Assembly (NCBI GenBank): GCA_002243285.1
Contig: CP022585.1
Coordinates: forward strand, 682,001-746,000
DNA length: 64,000 nt
Source of the DNA: Candidatus Fluviicola riflensis
Lineage (GTDB): Bacteria > Bacteroidota > Bacteroidia > Flavobacteriales_D > Crocinitomicaceae
Reading direction: 5' to 3'
Below, piece after piece: positions 49,291-58,367 of the stretch (position 1 is the stretch's first letter; each line of letters begins with the position of its first letter). A model generated the notes under the pieces. That model saw only the letters and a list, made by a program, of their open reading frames with translations. It had not been told where the DNA came from and searched no databases. The position numbers and the translations under genes are program-made.

Positions 49291-50682
49291 ATGCGATACC
49301 TTTCCTTCCTGATCTTATTGGTGCTGATTGGCTGCAGTTCTGATCCTTCAAACCAAAAATCAACCGATCCGGCAACTGCTGACAAACAAACAACTTCTGA
49401 CAAAGCCATACAATTAGCAGAAAACTGGCTCACAAATCCGGCGGATGAATTTGCACTGACCTTAAACAAAGCACAGGAATTGATTACCGCTAAAGGTTCT
49501 CATATCCGCATTCCGGCAAATGCATTTATGCGAAAAGACGGTTCTCAGCCAACAGGAAAAGCGCGATTGGTGTTCAACGAATTTCAAACGGAAGGTGAAA
49601 TTATTGCCAGCGGTTTTCCAATGAGGTACAAAACACCAAAAGGCGATACGATCCAGTTTCAAAGCGCAGGAATGTTTGAAATCCGGGCGTACGAAGGTGA
49701 TGAGGAATTAGAATTAAAAAAAGGAAAATCCATTGAAGTGGAACTGGCAACGCCGAGCAGCGGAATGTACAATTTTTACCAGTTGGATGACAATACCAGG
49801 GCATGGACCGAAAAAGCATCGAATCTGTCGCCTGTGCCCAATCGTTACCTGGAAGAACAGGAAGCGCGGTTGAAAGAACTGGAAACAATTACAGCTTCAA
49901 AACCGAAAAAACCGGTTGAACATAGTCCTTCTGACCGTTTGTTCGACATTAAAGTAGATCCAAAAAAATACACCGAGTTCCAGGAAATGGGCGGAGTGAT
50001 GTGGAAATATGTTGGCAAAAAGAAAGAATCTGATCCAGCGGCAAATCCGAAATTGTTCCATGAAAAATATGAATTCATGCGTTTGAGTCCGAAAGCGGGT
50101 GAAGACATGATCTATGAAGTGGCGTTTTCATCGAAAGACGATACAATTACGTTGGATTTGGCGCCTGTTTTTCCAGGTAAACTGAAGGCGAAGAACGAAA
50201 AACGCCTCAAGGAAAAAATTGCGAAATTCAATGCTGCTATGAAGGAACAGGAAAAAGTTCGTCAACAGCAACGCAATGAATCTCAATTGCTTCGTTTGTT
50301 CAACGTTGATAAGTTGGGCGTTTACAATTATGATCGCCAGTATAAAGAAGGAAATATCGTTCCGGTTTTGGCGCAATTTACTTTCGAGGGCAAACCGCTT
50401 TCCGATTATCCGCTGGCTTCTGTTTACCTCATCCCCGAAGGAAAAATGGCGGTGATTCAATATGATTTAGGATCGGCCCAGGCATTTGCGTTTGATCCGT
50501 TTGAGCGAAATCGATTGATCGCCGTGATTGGTGAAAATGAAGTCTATTCGCTTTCCAATAAAGAATTCCAGGCACTTCATTTGGACCGTTTCAAAAACCG
50601 ACCAGCTAAAATTGACCTGCACCGTTTTCAGAAGGAAGTCAAGACAGGTAAAGATCTGGACGCAATTCTGGCGAGTAAATGA
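49291..50682 (+). CDS. Lipoprotein of unknown function
   Basis: A 463-residue protein with a lipoprotein signal peptide (LLVLIGCSS, Cys about residue 15). After a short linker it has a beta-rich domain (ITAKGSHIRIPANAFMRKDG), a Lys/Glu-rich helix near residues 310-330 (EKRLKEKIAKFNAAMKEQEK) and a beta-rich C-terminal part. No named domain. A TACATTTG box (49264-49271) lies 19 nt upstream. Its stop overlaps the next start (ATGA), so the two are translationally coupled. Confidence 0.65.
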   Translation: MRYLSFLILLVLIGCSSDPSNQKSTDPATADKQTTSDKAIQLAENWLTNPADEFALTLNKAQELITAKGSHIRIPANAFMRKDGSQPTGKARLVFNEFQTEGEIIASGFPMRYKTPKGDTIQFQSAGMFEIRAYEGDEELELKKGKSIEVELATPSSGMYNFYQLDDNTRAWTEKASNLSPVPNRYLEEQEARLKELETITASKPKKPVEHSPSDRLFDIKVDPKKYTEFQEMGGVMWKYVGKKKESDPAANPKLFHEKYEFMRLSPKAGEDMIYEVAFSSKDDTITLDLAPVFPGKLKAKNEKRLKEKIAKFNAAMKEQEKVRQQQRNESQLLRLFNVDKLGVYNYDRQYKEGNIVPVLAQFTFEGKPLSDYPLASVYLIPEGKMAVIQYDLGSAQAFAFDPFERNRLIAVIGENEVYSLSNKEFQALHLDRFKNRPAKIDLHRFQKEVKTGKDLDAILASK

Positions 50683-53600
50683 TTGGAAAGCACGTTTTAC
50701 TGGCAGTATTTTTTCTTTGTGCGCAATTGTTATCCGCGCAGGGAGAAGGCTATGAAGTCGAGCCGCCATTAACAGTTTTGCCTTTTCCTGTTTCGGATGG
50801 CTGGACGTTTGTGGGCGATTCTTCCAATACAAATACTTATCCGGTTTACGATTCCATTGTGTTTTACGAATGGGAATTCTTTATTGCCCGGCCGCAAATT
50901 GCGATTAACAAGGAAGGTTTTTACGGACTTCTATCCGCAGCGGAGCAAGTCGATACGCTGGAAGCGTTTGAATATGATTCATTGTTTTATTTTGGGGCTA
51001 ATTATTTCGGCCGGAAAAACGGTACCTGGACCAACTGGCAATTGCAATGGAATTTCCCGAAATGGGATCTGAAAACAAAACCCTTTGGTAAAGTCGAACG
51101 CTGGTTTCGTGATGAAATGGGGCTGTATTTTTGGCAGAATGGCAAGATGGGTGTTTTTAACGGTTATTTCGGAAATGACCTTCCGGCAGAGTATAAGTAT
51201 TGTCATTATTTCGGCCAGTTGGAAGTAAAAATCACTGAAAATGAATATACTGTAAATGTGTATTATCTGGTTTCCGATGGTAAACATTTTGGGTTGCTGG
51301 AAAATGATAAACCGATCATTCCGGTTGTCGCATCGAATATTCAATTTTGGGAACATGGATTTATTCGCTATTGGCAAAACGGCTGGAAATATTTGCGCGT
51401 TTCCGATCACAAACTCATTGATCCGGATGGTGCAGATGTTGTGATTTACAATCCAATATCCTGGAAAATTTTCAACAGCGACAGAACCCGTTCAACACTT
51501 TACCTTTTTAATGGATCAAGGGTGCTTTCGGGCAATTACCAAGACTATTTTATGTTGGAGAACAAACAGATAGTCGCCAGAAAAGATTCTTCAACGGTTG
51601 TTTTACTGAATTCCTCGGGACAACTGGTGTTTGATTGCGGTTGCGAACAGTTGGACTACCTGGAAGATGATCGATTTTCCTGCTTGAAAAAGGGGAAATG
51701 GGTATTGGTAGACGATCATGGCCAGCAACTTTCAAAACAAGGGTTTGATCACATCAACCGGTTGAACGGAAGTACGAATAGATTGCGTGTCCACGAAAAC
51801 AATCGGATCGGTGTCATAGACCTGGAAGGCAAATTGATTTATCCGGTCAGCTATTCGGCGGTTTTTACCAACGGAACCATTTACCTGTTGGAAAATGACC
51901 GGGGATTTGCTGTTGGAACAGCGAATGGTGATTTTTTGAGCGAGCATTTGTATCAGGATCACTACTATTCAATGCAAAATCCAAACCTGGTTGTGATGTA
52001 CAATTCATGGAATAACCTGGATCTTTATTCCCCGAAAACCAAACTTAATTCACGGCCGGTTAACCTGTTTTTATACGCCGATGAGGTCGTGAAATGCTAC
52101 GAAAAAGAAGGATTGGAACTCGTTGTTCTCGAATCGAATTTAAGTGTTTCCGAGCGCATTTTTTATCCGGGAATGTCTTCAATGGAGGTAGGCGAAATGC
52201 CGAAAGAACCACATTATGTTTACGATACAAAAGCATACAACCGCTCACATCTCGAAGAGCACCAATTGAGTGGTTATTTTGGTTATCGTTTCAATTGGAA
52301 CACTGATCACATCAATCCGCCACATTTCAAGGAAGTGCAGCAAAACCTCGCTTTCGGTTTGGATTTTTGCGTTGAGACTTATGAAAATGAGCCTTTTTCC
52401 ATCAACGAAAACCTTACGCTCACAAGTCAAAATCATTATCAGATTGTAAGTGAAGCCGGCGGAACTTATCAGTGGGAACCAATGATCAGTTCAACATTGC
52501 CGATGGAATCTGCCGGTGGTTCGTCGTCTGATAACCGATTAAATTATTACGGAAATGGCCGGCAGGATTGGGTTTCAGGTTTATCGAAACACAGCCATGA
52601 TGCGAATCAGGTAGTGTATATTCATTATGATGCAGATGATTTGTACACGTACAATGTTGGTGGTAAGGTGGTTCCTGCTAAAGATTTGCGCAATTCTTTT
52701 TCGGTGTTTGATTACATGCAGCGATTTAATTTGCGCGGCAACCTGATGATGACTAACGAGACGATCGATTATGTCATGGATCCGTCTAATCGCTTGAAAG
52801 TAGAAGGTGGAAGCTGGTTTGTTGATATCGATTATACCACGCGAGAGGAAAAAATTTCGGACAATCTGAAAGGAAAACTCTACGAATCGATTTCGTATTA
52901 CAATTCATGGGAACCGGATTTGTCGACCTATCTTGCGAAAACAGGATCAAAATACATCTGGTCTTTTCAGGGCAAAGATTCTGTTTTGCTTGATCGTTTC
53001 AAAGCAATCGAAACAACCGGTTCGGAAAACGATTATTACATTGTTACCAGTGCCGATGCCGAACAGGCGAAGGTACATCCTTACAATCCGCAATATGTTT
53101 TCATTGAAAATGATTCGACGCTTTTTTACCAGAATGGCCGGATTTTACGGCATTCAATCACTGGTTGGGGATTAAATTCGATTGACGGAGAAGAATTGAT
53201 TCCGCCCATTCAGGATGAAATTCGTTACCTGAACAATGACTTGTTCGCTCTGAGAAATGAGGAAGAATGGAAGATCATCACGCGCGACGGCGTATTGTCG
53301 AATGATCTTGTGTTTACTGAAGTTCAGCCTTATGAAAACGATTTTGCAATTGCGCGAATGAAAGGTTCTTCGGTTTTAATCGACCGCGATGTGAACGTGG
53401 TTTTTCAATCAAACGAAGGAGCAATCAAAGCTGCCGGTTCCGGATTTTACACAGTTGAAAGTATCGGAAAAATGATTGTATTCAAACCTGATAATCAGCT
53501 TCGCGACACGATTCTTTCCGCCGAGAAACACCTTCAAAACGGCTGGGTTTATGGAAGAATGAAAGAAAAACGTTACTTGAGAAAACTCGGAAGCAAAGAG

Positions 53601-54260
53601 CGCATTTTTGTGAAATCGACAGCTATGCCTGAAGTTATTGGTGACTTGATCTTAATCGATAAAAACGGATTGTATACCGTTATGAAAACAGATGGAACTT
53701 TGGTTTTTTCCAAAAATAAAAAATGGAAATCGGTTGAAAAAGGCGATGGAATGATCGTGTTGAAGTCGGATAAAGAATGGTGCTTTTTAAATCTTTCGGG
53801 AACACAAATTCATACCTGTAAAAAAGGAAAATCATTGAATTATTTTGACCAGCGATTTGTGATTGAGCAGCAGGATACGACTTACGGCTTGGATCAATTC
53901 GGGAATTTTTATGTGGTTACCAAAGAAGGAATGAAACGCATGGAAGATCAGGGAAAATCTGCTTCAACAACTCCTTCCGGGTATAAAATAGTTGAATCAG
54001 TCAACGGTTACGGAGTAATGGATGATCGTGGAAATATGCTTGTGACACCCATTCATCTGGCAGTCTTAGGAAAACAAGGTGAGGAATTCATAGTCGAAAC
54101 ACTTTCCAAAAAAGGTGTATACAACCGCTCGCTTCAACCATTGATTCCTGTTCAATTTGATCAGATTACCGGTTATGACGCGCGTTTCTTTTTAGTACGT
54201 CAGGGATCAAAGCATGGCATTTGCACGGCTTCCGGCGAGTGGTTTTGTCCAATTCACTGA
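50679..54260 (+). CDS. Giant secreted WG-repeat-like protein
   Basis: A 1193-residue protein with a signal peptide (LLAVFFLCAQLLSAQ). Long stretches look like divergent WG repeats: RIGVIDLEGKLIYPVSYSAV, KWVLVDDHGQQLSKQGFDHI, GLNSIDGEELIPPIQDEI and KKGVYNRSLQPLIPVQFDQI. A middle region (about 500-760) is different and Tyr/Asn-rich. WG-repeat proteins occur in predicted surface or interaction proteins with unclear roles. It is coupled by ATGA overlap to the upstream lipoprotein gene, suggesting that they act together. Confidence 0.65.
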   Translation: MIGKHVLLAVFFLCAQLLSAQGEGYEVEPPLTVLPFPVSDGWTFVGDSSNTNTYPVYDSIVFYEWEFFIARPQIAINKEGFYGLLSAAEQVDTLEAFEYDSLFYFGANYFGRKNGTWTNWQLQWNFPKWDLKTKPFGKVERWFRDEMGLYFWQNGKMGVFNGYFGNDLPAEYKYCHYFGQLEVKITENEYTVNVYYLVSDGKHFGLLENDKPIIPVVASNIQFWEHGFIRYWQNGWKYLRVSDHKLIDPDGADVVIYNPISWKIFNSDRTRSTLYLFNGSRVLSGNYQDYFMLENKQIVARKDSSTVVLLNSSGQLVFDCGCEQLDYLEDDRFSCLKKGKWVLVDDHGQQLSKQGFDHINRLNGSTNRLRVHENNRIGVIDLEGKLIYPVSYSAVFTNGTIYLLENDRGFAVGTANGDFLSEHLYQDHYYSMQNPNLVVMYNSWNNLDLYSPKTKLNSRPVNLFLYADEVVKCYEKEGLELVVLESNLSVSERIFYPGMSSMEVGEMPKEPHYVYDTKAYNRSHLEEHQLSGYFGYRFNWNTDHINPPHFKEVQQNLAFGLDFCVETYENEPFSINENLTLTSQNHYQIVSEAGGTYQWEPMISSTLPMESAGGSSSDNRLNYYGNGRQDWVSGLSKHSHDANQVVYIHYDADDLYTYNVGGKVVPAKDLRNSFSVFDYMQRFNLRGNLMMTNETIDYVMDPSNRLKVEGGSWFVDIDYTTREEKISDNLKGKLYESISYYNSWEPDLSTYLAKTGSKYIWSFQGKDSVLLDRFKAIETTGSENDYYIVTSADAEQAKVHPYNPQYVFIENDSTLFYQNGRILRHSITGWGLNSIDGEELIPPIQDEIRYLNNDLFALRNEEEWKIITRDGVLSNDLVFTEVQPYENDFAIARMKGSSVLIDRDVNVVFQSNEGAIKAAGSGFYTVESIGKMIVFKPDNQLRDTILSAEKHLQNGWVYGRMKEKRYLRKLGSKERIFVKSTAMPEVIGDLILIDKNGLYTVMKTDGTLVFSKNKKWKSVEKGDGMIVLKSDKEWCFLNLSGTQIHTCKKGKSLNYFDQRFVIEQQDTTYGLDQFGNFYVVTKEGMKRMEDQGKSASTTPSGYKIVESVNGYGVMDDRGNMLVTPIHLAVLGKQGEEFIVETLSKKGVYNRSLQPLIPVQFDQITGYDARFFLVRQGSKHGICTASGEWFCPIH

Positions 54261-54318
54261 TCGGCCAGCCGGATAAAAAACAACAAGTTTCCATTTCAGA
54301 TAAATGTTATATTTGACC

Positions 54319-54993
54319 ATGGCATTTTTTACAAAAGATTACCTTGATTTTTTTATTGAACTGGCTCCAAACAACACAAAGGAGTGGTTTGACAGTAACA
54401 GAAAACGCTATGAAAATTCGGTAAAAAAACCATTTTCCGATTTTGTGCAGCATTTGATCCGTTATTTCGAAAAACACGATTCCCGATTGAAGGATTTGGA
54501 ACCAGGTGCCTGCATTTTCAGAATCAACAGAGATATTCGTTTTTCCAAGGACAAAGCGCCCTATAAATTATTTTGCTCGGCAGTAGTTGCACCAAATGGT
54601 AAAAAAAGCGAAGCTGTAAACGGAATCTATTTTGAATTGGGTCCCGAAGCATTGCGTGTTTATGGTGGTGTTTACGAAATTGACAAAGATAATCTGTACT
54701 TGCTTCGAGAAGGAATTACCGCTCGTTTGAATGAATTCCAGGAATTAATTGATGCTCCTGAATTCAAAACTGTTTTTGGCGAAATCAGAGGCGAAAAGAA
54801 TAAAATTATTCCCGCGGAATTTAAACAAGCTGCCGAAAAACAAGAGTTGATTTACAATAAACAATGGTATTACATGGCTGAGTTTCCGGCAGAAAAATTG
54901 TTGTCGGATGATTTGGACCGGTTGTTGGAACGTTGTTACCTGGCAGGAAAACCACTCGAAGAATTTTTTAATCAGTTTATTCAACGCTCATAA
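54319..54993 (+). CDS. DUF2461 family protein
   Basis: A 224-residue cytoplasmic protein of the DUF2461/TIGR02453 family. Typical features: FFIELAPNNTKEWFDSNRKRYEN near the start and ACIFRINRDIRFSKDKAPYK. Function of the family is unknown. The start is MAFFTKDYLDFF at 54319; a TATATTTG box (54308-54315) ends 3 nt before it. Its stop overlaps the next start by one base. Confidence 0.85.
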   Translation: MAFFTKDYLDFFIELAPNNTKEWFDSNRKRYENSVKKPFSDFVQHLIRYFEKHDSRLKDLEPGACIFRINRDIRFSKDKAPYKLFCSAVVAPNGKKSEAVNGIYFELGPEALRVYGGVYEIDKDNLYLLREGITARLNEFQELIDAPEFKTVFGEIRGEKNKIIPAEFKQAAEKQELIYNKQWYYMAEFPAEKLLSDDLDRLLERCYLAGKPLEEFFNQFIQRS

Positions 54994-57122
54994 TGAAAAA
55001 TAGATTTACAATTGCCTTGTTGTTCGTTTGTGCAACAATGACTTACGCACAGAAAAAGGAATTGACATTGTCAGAATCCGTGCTGCAACAATACCGCGCT
55101 TTCAGACCGGATCAAATGACAGGATTTTCATGGGTGCCGAAAACAGATACCTATGTATATGCAGAAGCGTATACGACCATGAAAAAAGCCAATGTCAAAA
55201 AGAATGTATTGGAAAACTGGTTCACCGTTCAGGATGTGAATCTGGCTGCCGGAGTTGAATTATACAACCTTTATGGCTACTCATGGAAGAACGATCAGGA
55301 ATTGTATTTCAATAACGGCCGACAGTTTTGCTTGTACAATCCCACGACCAAAAAAGGGAAAAAACTAGCTGATTTAGCAGAAGATGCAGAAAATGCGACG
55401 CTGGAACCTATAACCGGTCATGTAGCCTTTACACGGTCAAATAATCTCTATATTCAGGGCGCTGACGGCGAGAAAATCATCGTTACTTCAAATGAAAATA
55501 AGGGAATTGTTTCCGGACAAACCATCGCCAGAAGTGAATTTGGAATTACCCAGGGAATTTTCTGGTCCCCGAAAGGAAATCATTTAGCCTTTTATCAAAA
55601 AGATGAATCGGAAGTTTATGAATATCCTTTGCTGGATATCACGCAAACGCCGGCTTCGTTAATGCCAATCCGTTACCCGATGGCAGGACAGACATCTGAA
55701 AAACCGAAAGTGGGAATTTTTCATTTGACCACGAAAAAAACCGTCTTCATTCAACCGAGAGGTGCTGCAGATGATTATTTGACAAATCTTTGCTGGACAC
55801 CTGATGAGCAATACATTATCATAGCTGAAGTAAACCGTGACCAAAATCACATGTGGTTGAATTTATACGATGCCAAATCAGGCGCGTTTGTACGAACACT
55901 TTTTGAAGAAGCCAACGATAAATGGGTTGAACCAGAACATCCGGCATTTTTCCCAAACAGCGCAAGCAATAATTTTGTGTGGATCTCAGAAAAAGACGGA
56001 TTTAACAACCTGTATTATTACGATATCAATGGCAAACTGATCAAGCAATTGACTGCGAATAAATTTGTTGTAAAAGACATTTTGAAAAGCACCAAAAACG
56101 GTCAGGAAATAGTGTTTTCTGCAACCGGTACAAGTCCGTTGAATACATTGTATTATGCTGTTGATTTAAATGGTAAGCAACGTTGTCTGACGCTGGAAGA
56201 AGGCACTCACACTATCTATTTGAATGATGCCGGAACCTATTTTATGGATGAATATTCCAGTCATACGGTTACTTCAAAAAGCACTCTGAAAACCATGAAT
56301 GGCAAAACGGTAAAGCAGTTATTGGCTTCTCCGGATAAATTAGCTGGTTATGCGATTGGTACGGCTGATATTGGTCAGATTAAAGACGCTGACGGAATGG
56401 TTTTATATACACGCCTGATCAAGCCAAGCAATTTCGATCCTGAGAAAAAATATCCCGTGCTCGTTTATGTGTATGGTGGACCGCACGCACAAATGATCAC
56501 CAATTCATGGTTGGATGGTGCCAATTTGTGGATGTATTGGATGGCTGAACAAGGGTATTTGGTGTTTACCCTTGATAACAGAGGCTCCGGAGAACGCGGT
56601 TTTGCTTTTGAAAGTCCGGTTCACCGACAATTGGGAACAGTTGAAATGGCCGACCAAATGAAAGGAGTGGAATTTTTAAAATCACTTCCGTATGTTGATC
56701 CTAACCGTTTGGCAGTGCATGGCTGGAGCTTCGGTGGTTTTATGACAAATACATTAATGCTACGTCAACCGGGCACATTTAATGTAGGCGTTGCCGGCGG
56801 GCCGGTTACCGATTGGAAATATTATGAAGTAATGTACGGTGAGCGTTATATGGACAGACCTGATCAGAATGAAAAAGGTTATGAGCAGGCTTCATTGATG
56901 ACACATGCTGGCAATCTGAAAGGTGATTTACTTTTGATTCACGGAACGGTTGATGATGTTGTGGTAATGCAGCACAATCTGGCTTTAGTGAAGAAATTTG
57001 TTGATCTGGGGATCCAAATGGATTTTTTCCCTTATCCGATGCACAAACACAATGTGAGTGGAAAAGACAGAGTACACCTTATTGAAAAAGTACTAACATA
57101 TGTTATTGATCATAATCAATGA
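54993..57122 (+). CDS. Dipeptidyl peptidase IV-like S9 family serine peptidase
   Basis: A 709-residue secreted peptidase with a signal peptide (ALLFVCATMTYAQ). An N-terminal beta-propeller (about 50-460) precedes an alpha/beta-hydrolase domain with the nucleophile Ser in HGWSFGGFMT, the Asp in HGTVDDVVVMQ and the His in YPMHKHNVSG. The family cleaves X-Pro or X-Ala dipeptides from peptide N-termini in the periplasm. It is coupled by TAATG overlap to the DUF2461 gene, probably without functional meaning. Confidence 0.92.
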   Translation: MKNRFTIALLFVCATMTYAQKKELTLSESVLQQYRAFRPDQMTGFSWVPKTDTYVYAEAYTTMKKANVKKNVLENWFTVQDVNLAAGVELYNLYGYSWKNDQELYFNNGRQFCLYNPTTKKGKKLADLAEDAENATLEPITGHVAFTRSNNLYIQGADGEKIIVTSNENKGIVSGQTIARSEFGITQGIFWSPKGNHLAFYQKDESEVYEYPLLDITQTPASLMPIRYPMAGQTSEKPKVGIFHLTTKKTVFIQPRGAADDYLTNLCWTPDEQYIIIAEVNRDQNHMWLNLYDAKSGAFVRTLFEEANDKWVEPEHPAFFPNSASNNFVWISEKDGFNNLYYYDINGKLIKQLTANKFVVKDILKSTKNGQEIVFSATGTSPLNTLYYAVDLNGKQRCLTLEEGTHTIYLNDAGTYFMDEYSSHTVTSKSTLKTMNGKTVKQLLASPDKLAGYAIGTADIGQIKDADGMVLYTRLIKPSNFDPEKKYPVLVYVYGGPHAQMITNSWLDGANLWMYWMAEQGYLVFTLDNRGSGERGFAFESPVHRQLGTVEMADQMKGVEFLKSLPYVDPNRLAVHGWSFGGFMTNTLMLRQPGTFNVGVAGGPVTDWKYYEVMYGERYMDRPDQNEKGYEQASLMTHAGNLKGDLLLIHGTVDDVVVMQHNLALVKKFVDLGIQMDFFPYPMHKHNVSGKDRVHLIEKVLTYVIDHNQ

Positions 57123-57130
57123 TTTTTTTA

Positions 57131-57157
57131 AGGGGAAATTTTGATTTCCCTTTTTTT
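57131..57157 (+). terminator. Terminator after the S9 peptidase gene
   Basis: GGGAAAT-(4 nt)-ATTTCCC followed by seven T, directly after the peptidase stop codon. Confidence 0.8.
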
Positions 57158-57174
57158 AATCGATAAAAAATGAC

Positions 57175-57205
57175 TAAATTTGTCATGATAGTATTTGTCA
57201 TGATA
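57175..57205 (+). promoter_or_regulatory. Promoter and direct-repeat operator of the XRE-Fic gene
   Basis: TAAATTTG (57175-57182) fits the -7 consensus. ATTTGTCATGATA occurs twice, at 57178-57190 and 57193-57205, i.e. 15 bp apart, each with the palindromic core TCATGA. The second copy contains the ATG. Repeats overlapping promoter and start codon are typical of autorepression by an HTH protein; the encoded N-terminal XRE domain is the obvious candidate. Confidence 0.5.
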
Positions 57206-58267
57206 AAAGATTTATTGAAGGAAGCCAGAATAAAACAAGGTTTTAAGCTTCGGGAAGTAGCACAGGAATTGGGAGTTGACCAGGCGTTGGTCAGTAAATT
57301 TGAAAGCGGGGATCGTATTCCCACAGAAGAACAATTGCAAAAACTGGCGATTATTCTTTCCATTCCATTTGATCAACTGGCTGTGCACTGGTTGCGTCAA
57401 AAAATCATGAAAGAAATTGGATATACACAATCTGCTTATGCGCTTCAGGCGGTTAACATGGTAATGGAAGATCTGATGGTCTATAATTCGAAGCATACTC
57501 CGGATTATTCCACATCCTTGACATCCCTCCTTACTGAAATTGATCAATTGAAAATCCGGCTTGATCAAATCCGGCATTTAGATAATCACCGTATAGCGCA
57601 AGCCCTTGAGTTGGAATATACATTTGAAAGCAATCGCATAGAAGGAAATACACTTACACTTCGTGAAACCGATTTGGTGATCAATGAAGGACTTACCGTA
57701 TCCGGGAAATCTTTAAAAGAACACCTGGAGGCTATCAATCATCAGGATGCAATTGTTCTGATGAAAGATTTGGTTTCATTAAGTACACCATTCAACGAAC
57801 GGGAACTATTATCTATTCATAACTTGATTTTGCGGGGCATTTATCCCGAAGAAGCAGGTCGTTTCAGAAGAGTTCCTGTAATGATCAAAGGAAGCGCACA
57901 TACGCCTCCCGAGCCTTTTTTGCTCAGAACACAAATGGATGATTATTTTATCTGGTATCAGCAAAATCATCAGCGTTTACACCCGGTGGTGCTGGCTGCA
58001 GAAATGCATGAAAAGCTGGTAACAATTCACCCGTTCATTGATGGGAATGGCAGAACGGCACGTTTGGTGATGAATCTTATTTTGTTGAGACACGGCTATG
58101 TTATTGCAAATATCAAAGGTGATTTTGAAACCCGCATGAGATATTATAATTCACTCGAAGCGGTTCAAACACATACTTCTAAAGAATCATTTGTATTGTT
58201 TGCTGCCCAGGTTGAAAAGAAAAGCCTGGAACGTTATTTAAGCGTAATTGATACAAAACATTCCTGA
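57200..58267 (+). CDS. XRE-HTH / Fic domain protein
   Basis: A 355-residue fusion. Residues 1-60 are a Cro/CI-type HTH (KQGFKLREVAQELGVDQALVSKFESG). The Fic domain (about 130-330) has the full active site HPFIDGNGRTAR, which in family members transfers AMP to a target hydroxyl. An inhibitory helix motif SNRIEG (S/TxxxE-G/N) lies before the core, as in class II self-inhibited Fic proteins. No separate antitoxin gene is seen. The start is placed at MIKDLLKEARIK (57200); earlier in-frame ATGs lie over the promoter. Target unknown. Confidence 0.88.
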   Translation: MIKDLLKEARIKQGFKLREVAQELGVDQALVSKFESGDRIPTEEQLQKLAIILSIPFDQLAVHWLRQKIMKEIGYTQSAYALQAVNMVMEDLMVYNSKHTPDYSTSLTSLLTEIDQLKIRLDQIRHLDNHRIAQALELEYTFESNRIEGNTLTLRETDLVINEGLTVSGKSLKEHLEAINHQDAIVLMKDLVSLSTPFNERELLSIHNLILRGIYPEEAGRFRRVPVMIKGSAHTPPEPFLLRTQMDDYFIWYQQNHQRLHPVVLAAEMHEKLVTIHPFIDGNGRTARLVMNLILLRHGYVIANIKGDFETRMRYYNSLEAVQTHTSKESFVLFAAQVEKKSLERYLSVIDTKHS

Positions 58268-58338
58268 ATCGTTCGTGCTTATTCGAAATTCGCACGGATT
58301 ATTTGGGGTGTTTGGCTTTTTAATCCAAGGCATCCTTG

Positions 58339-58346
58339 TATCTTTG
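58339..58346 (+). promoter_or_regulatory. -7 element (TATCTTTG) of the E1 fusion gene
   Basis: A perfect TAnnTTTG, 21 nt before the ATG at 58368. TTTG at 58311-58314 could be a -33 element, but the 24-nt spacer is longer than usual. Confidence 0.5.
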
Positions 58347-58367
58347 TTTGCTTAAATAGGCATCTTC

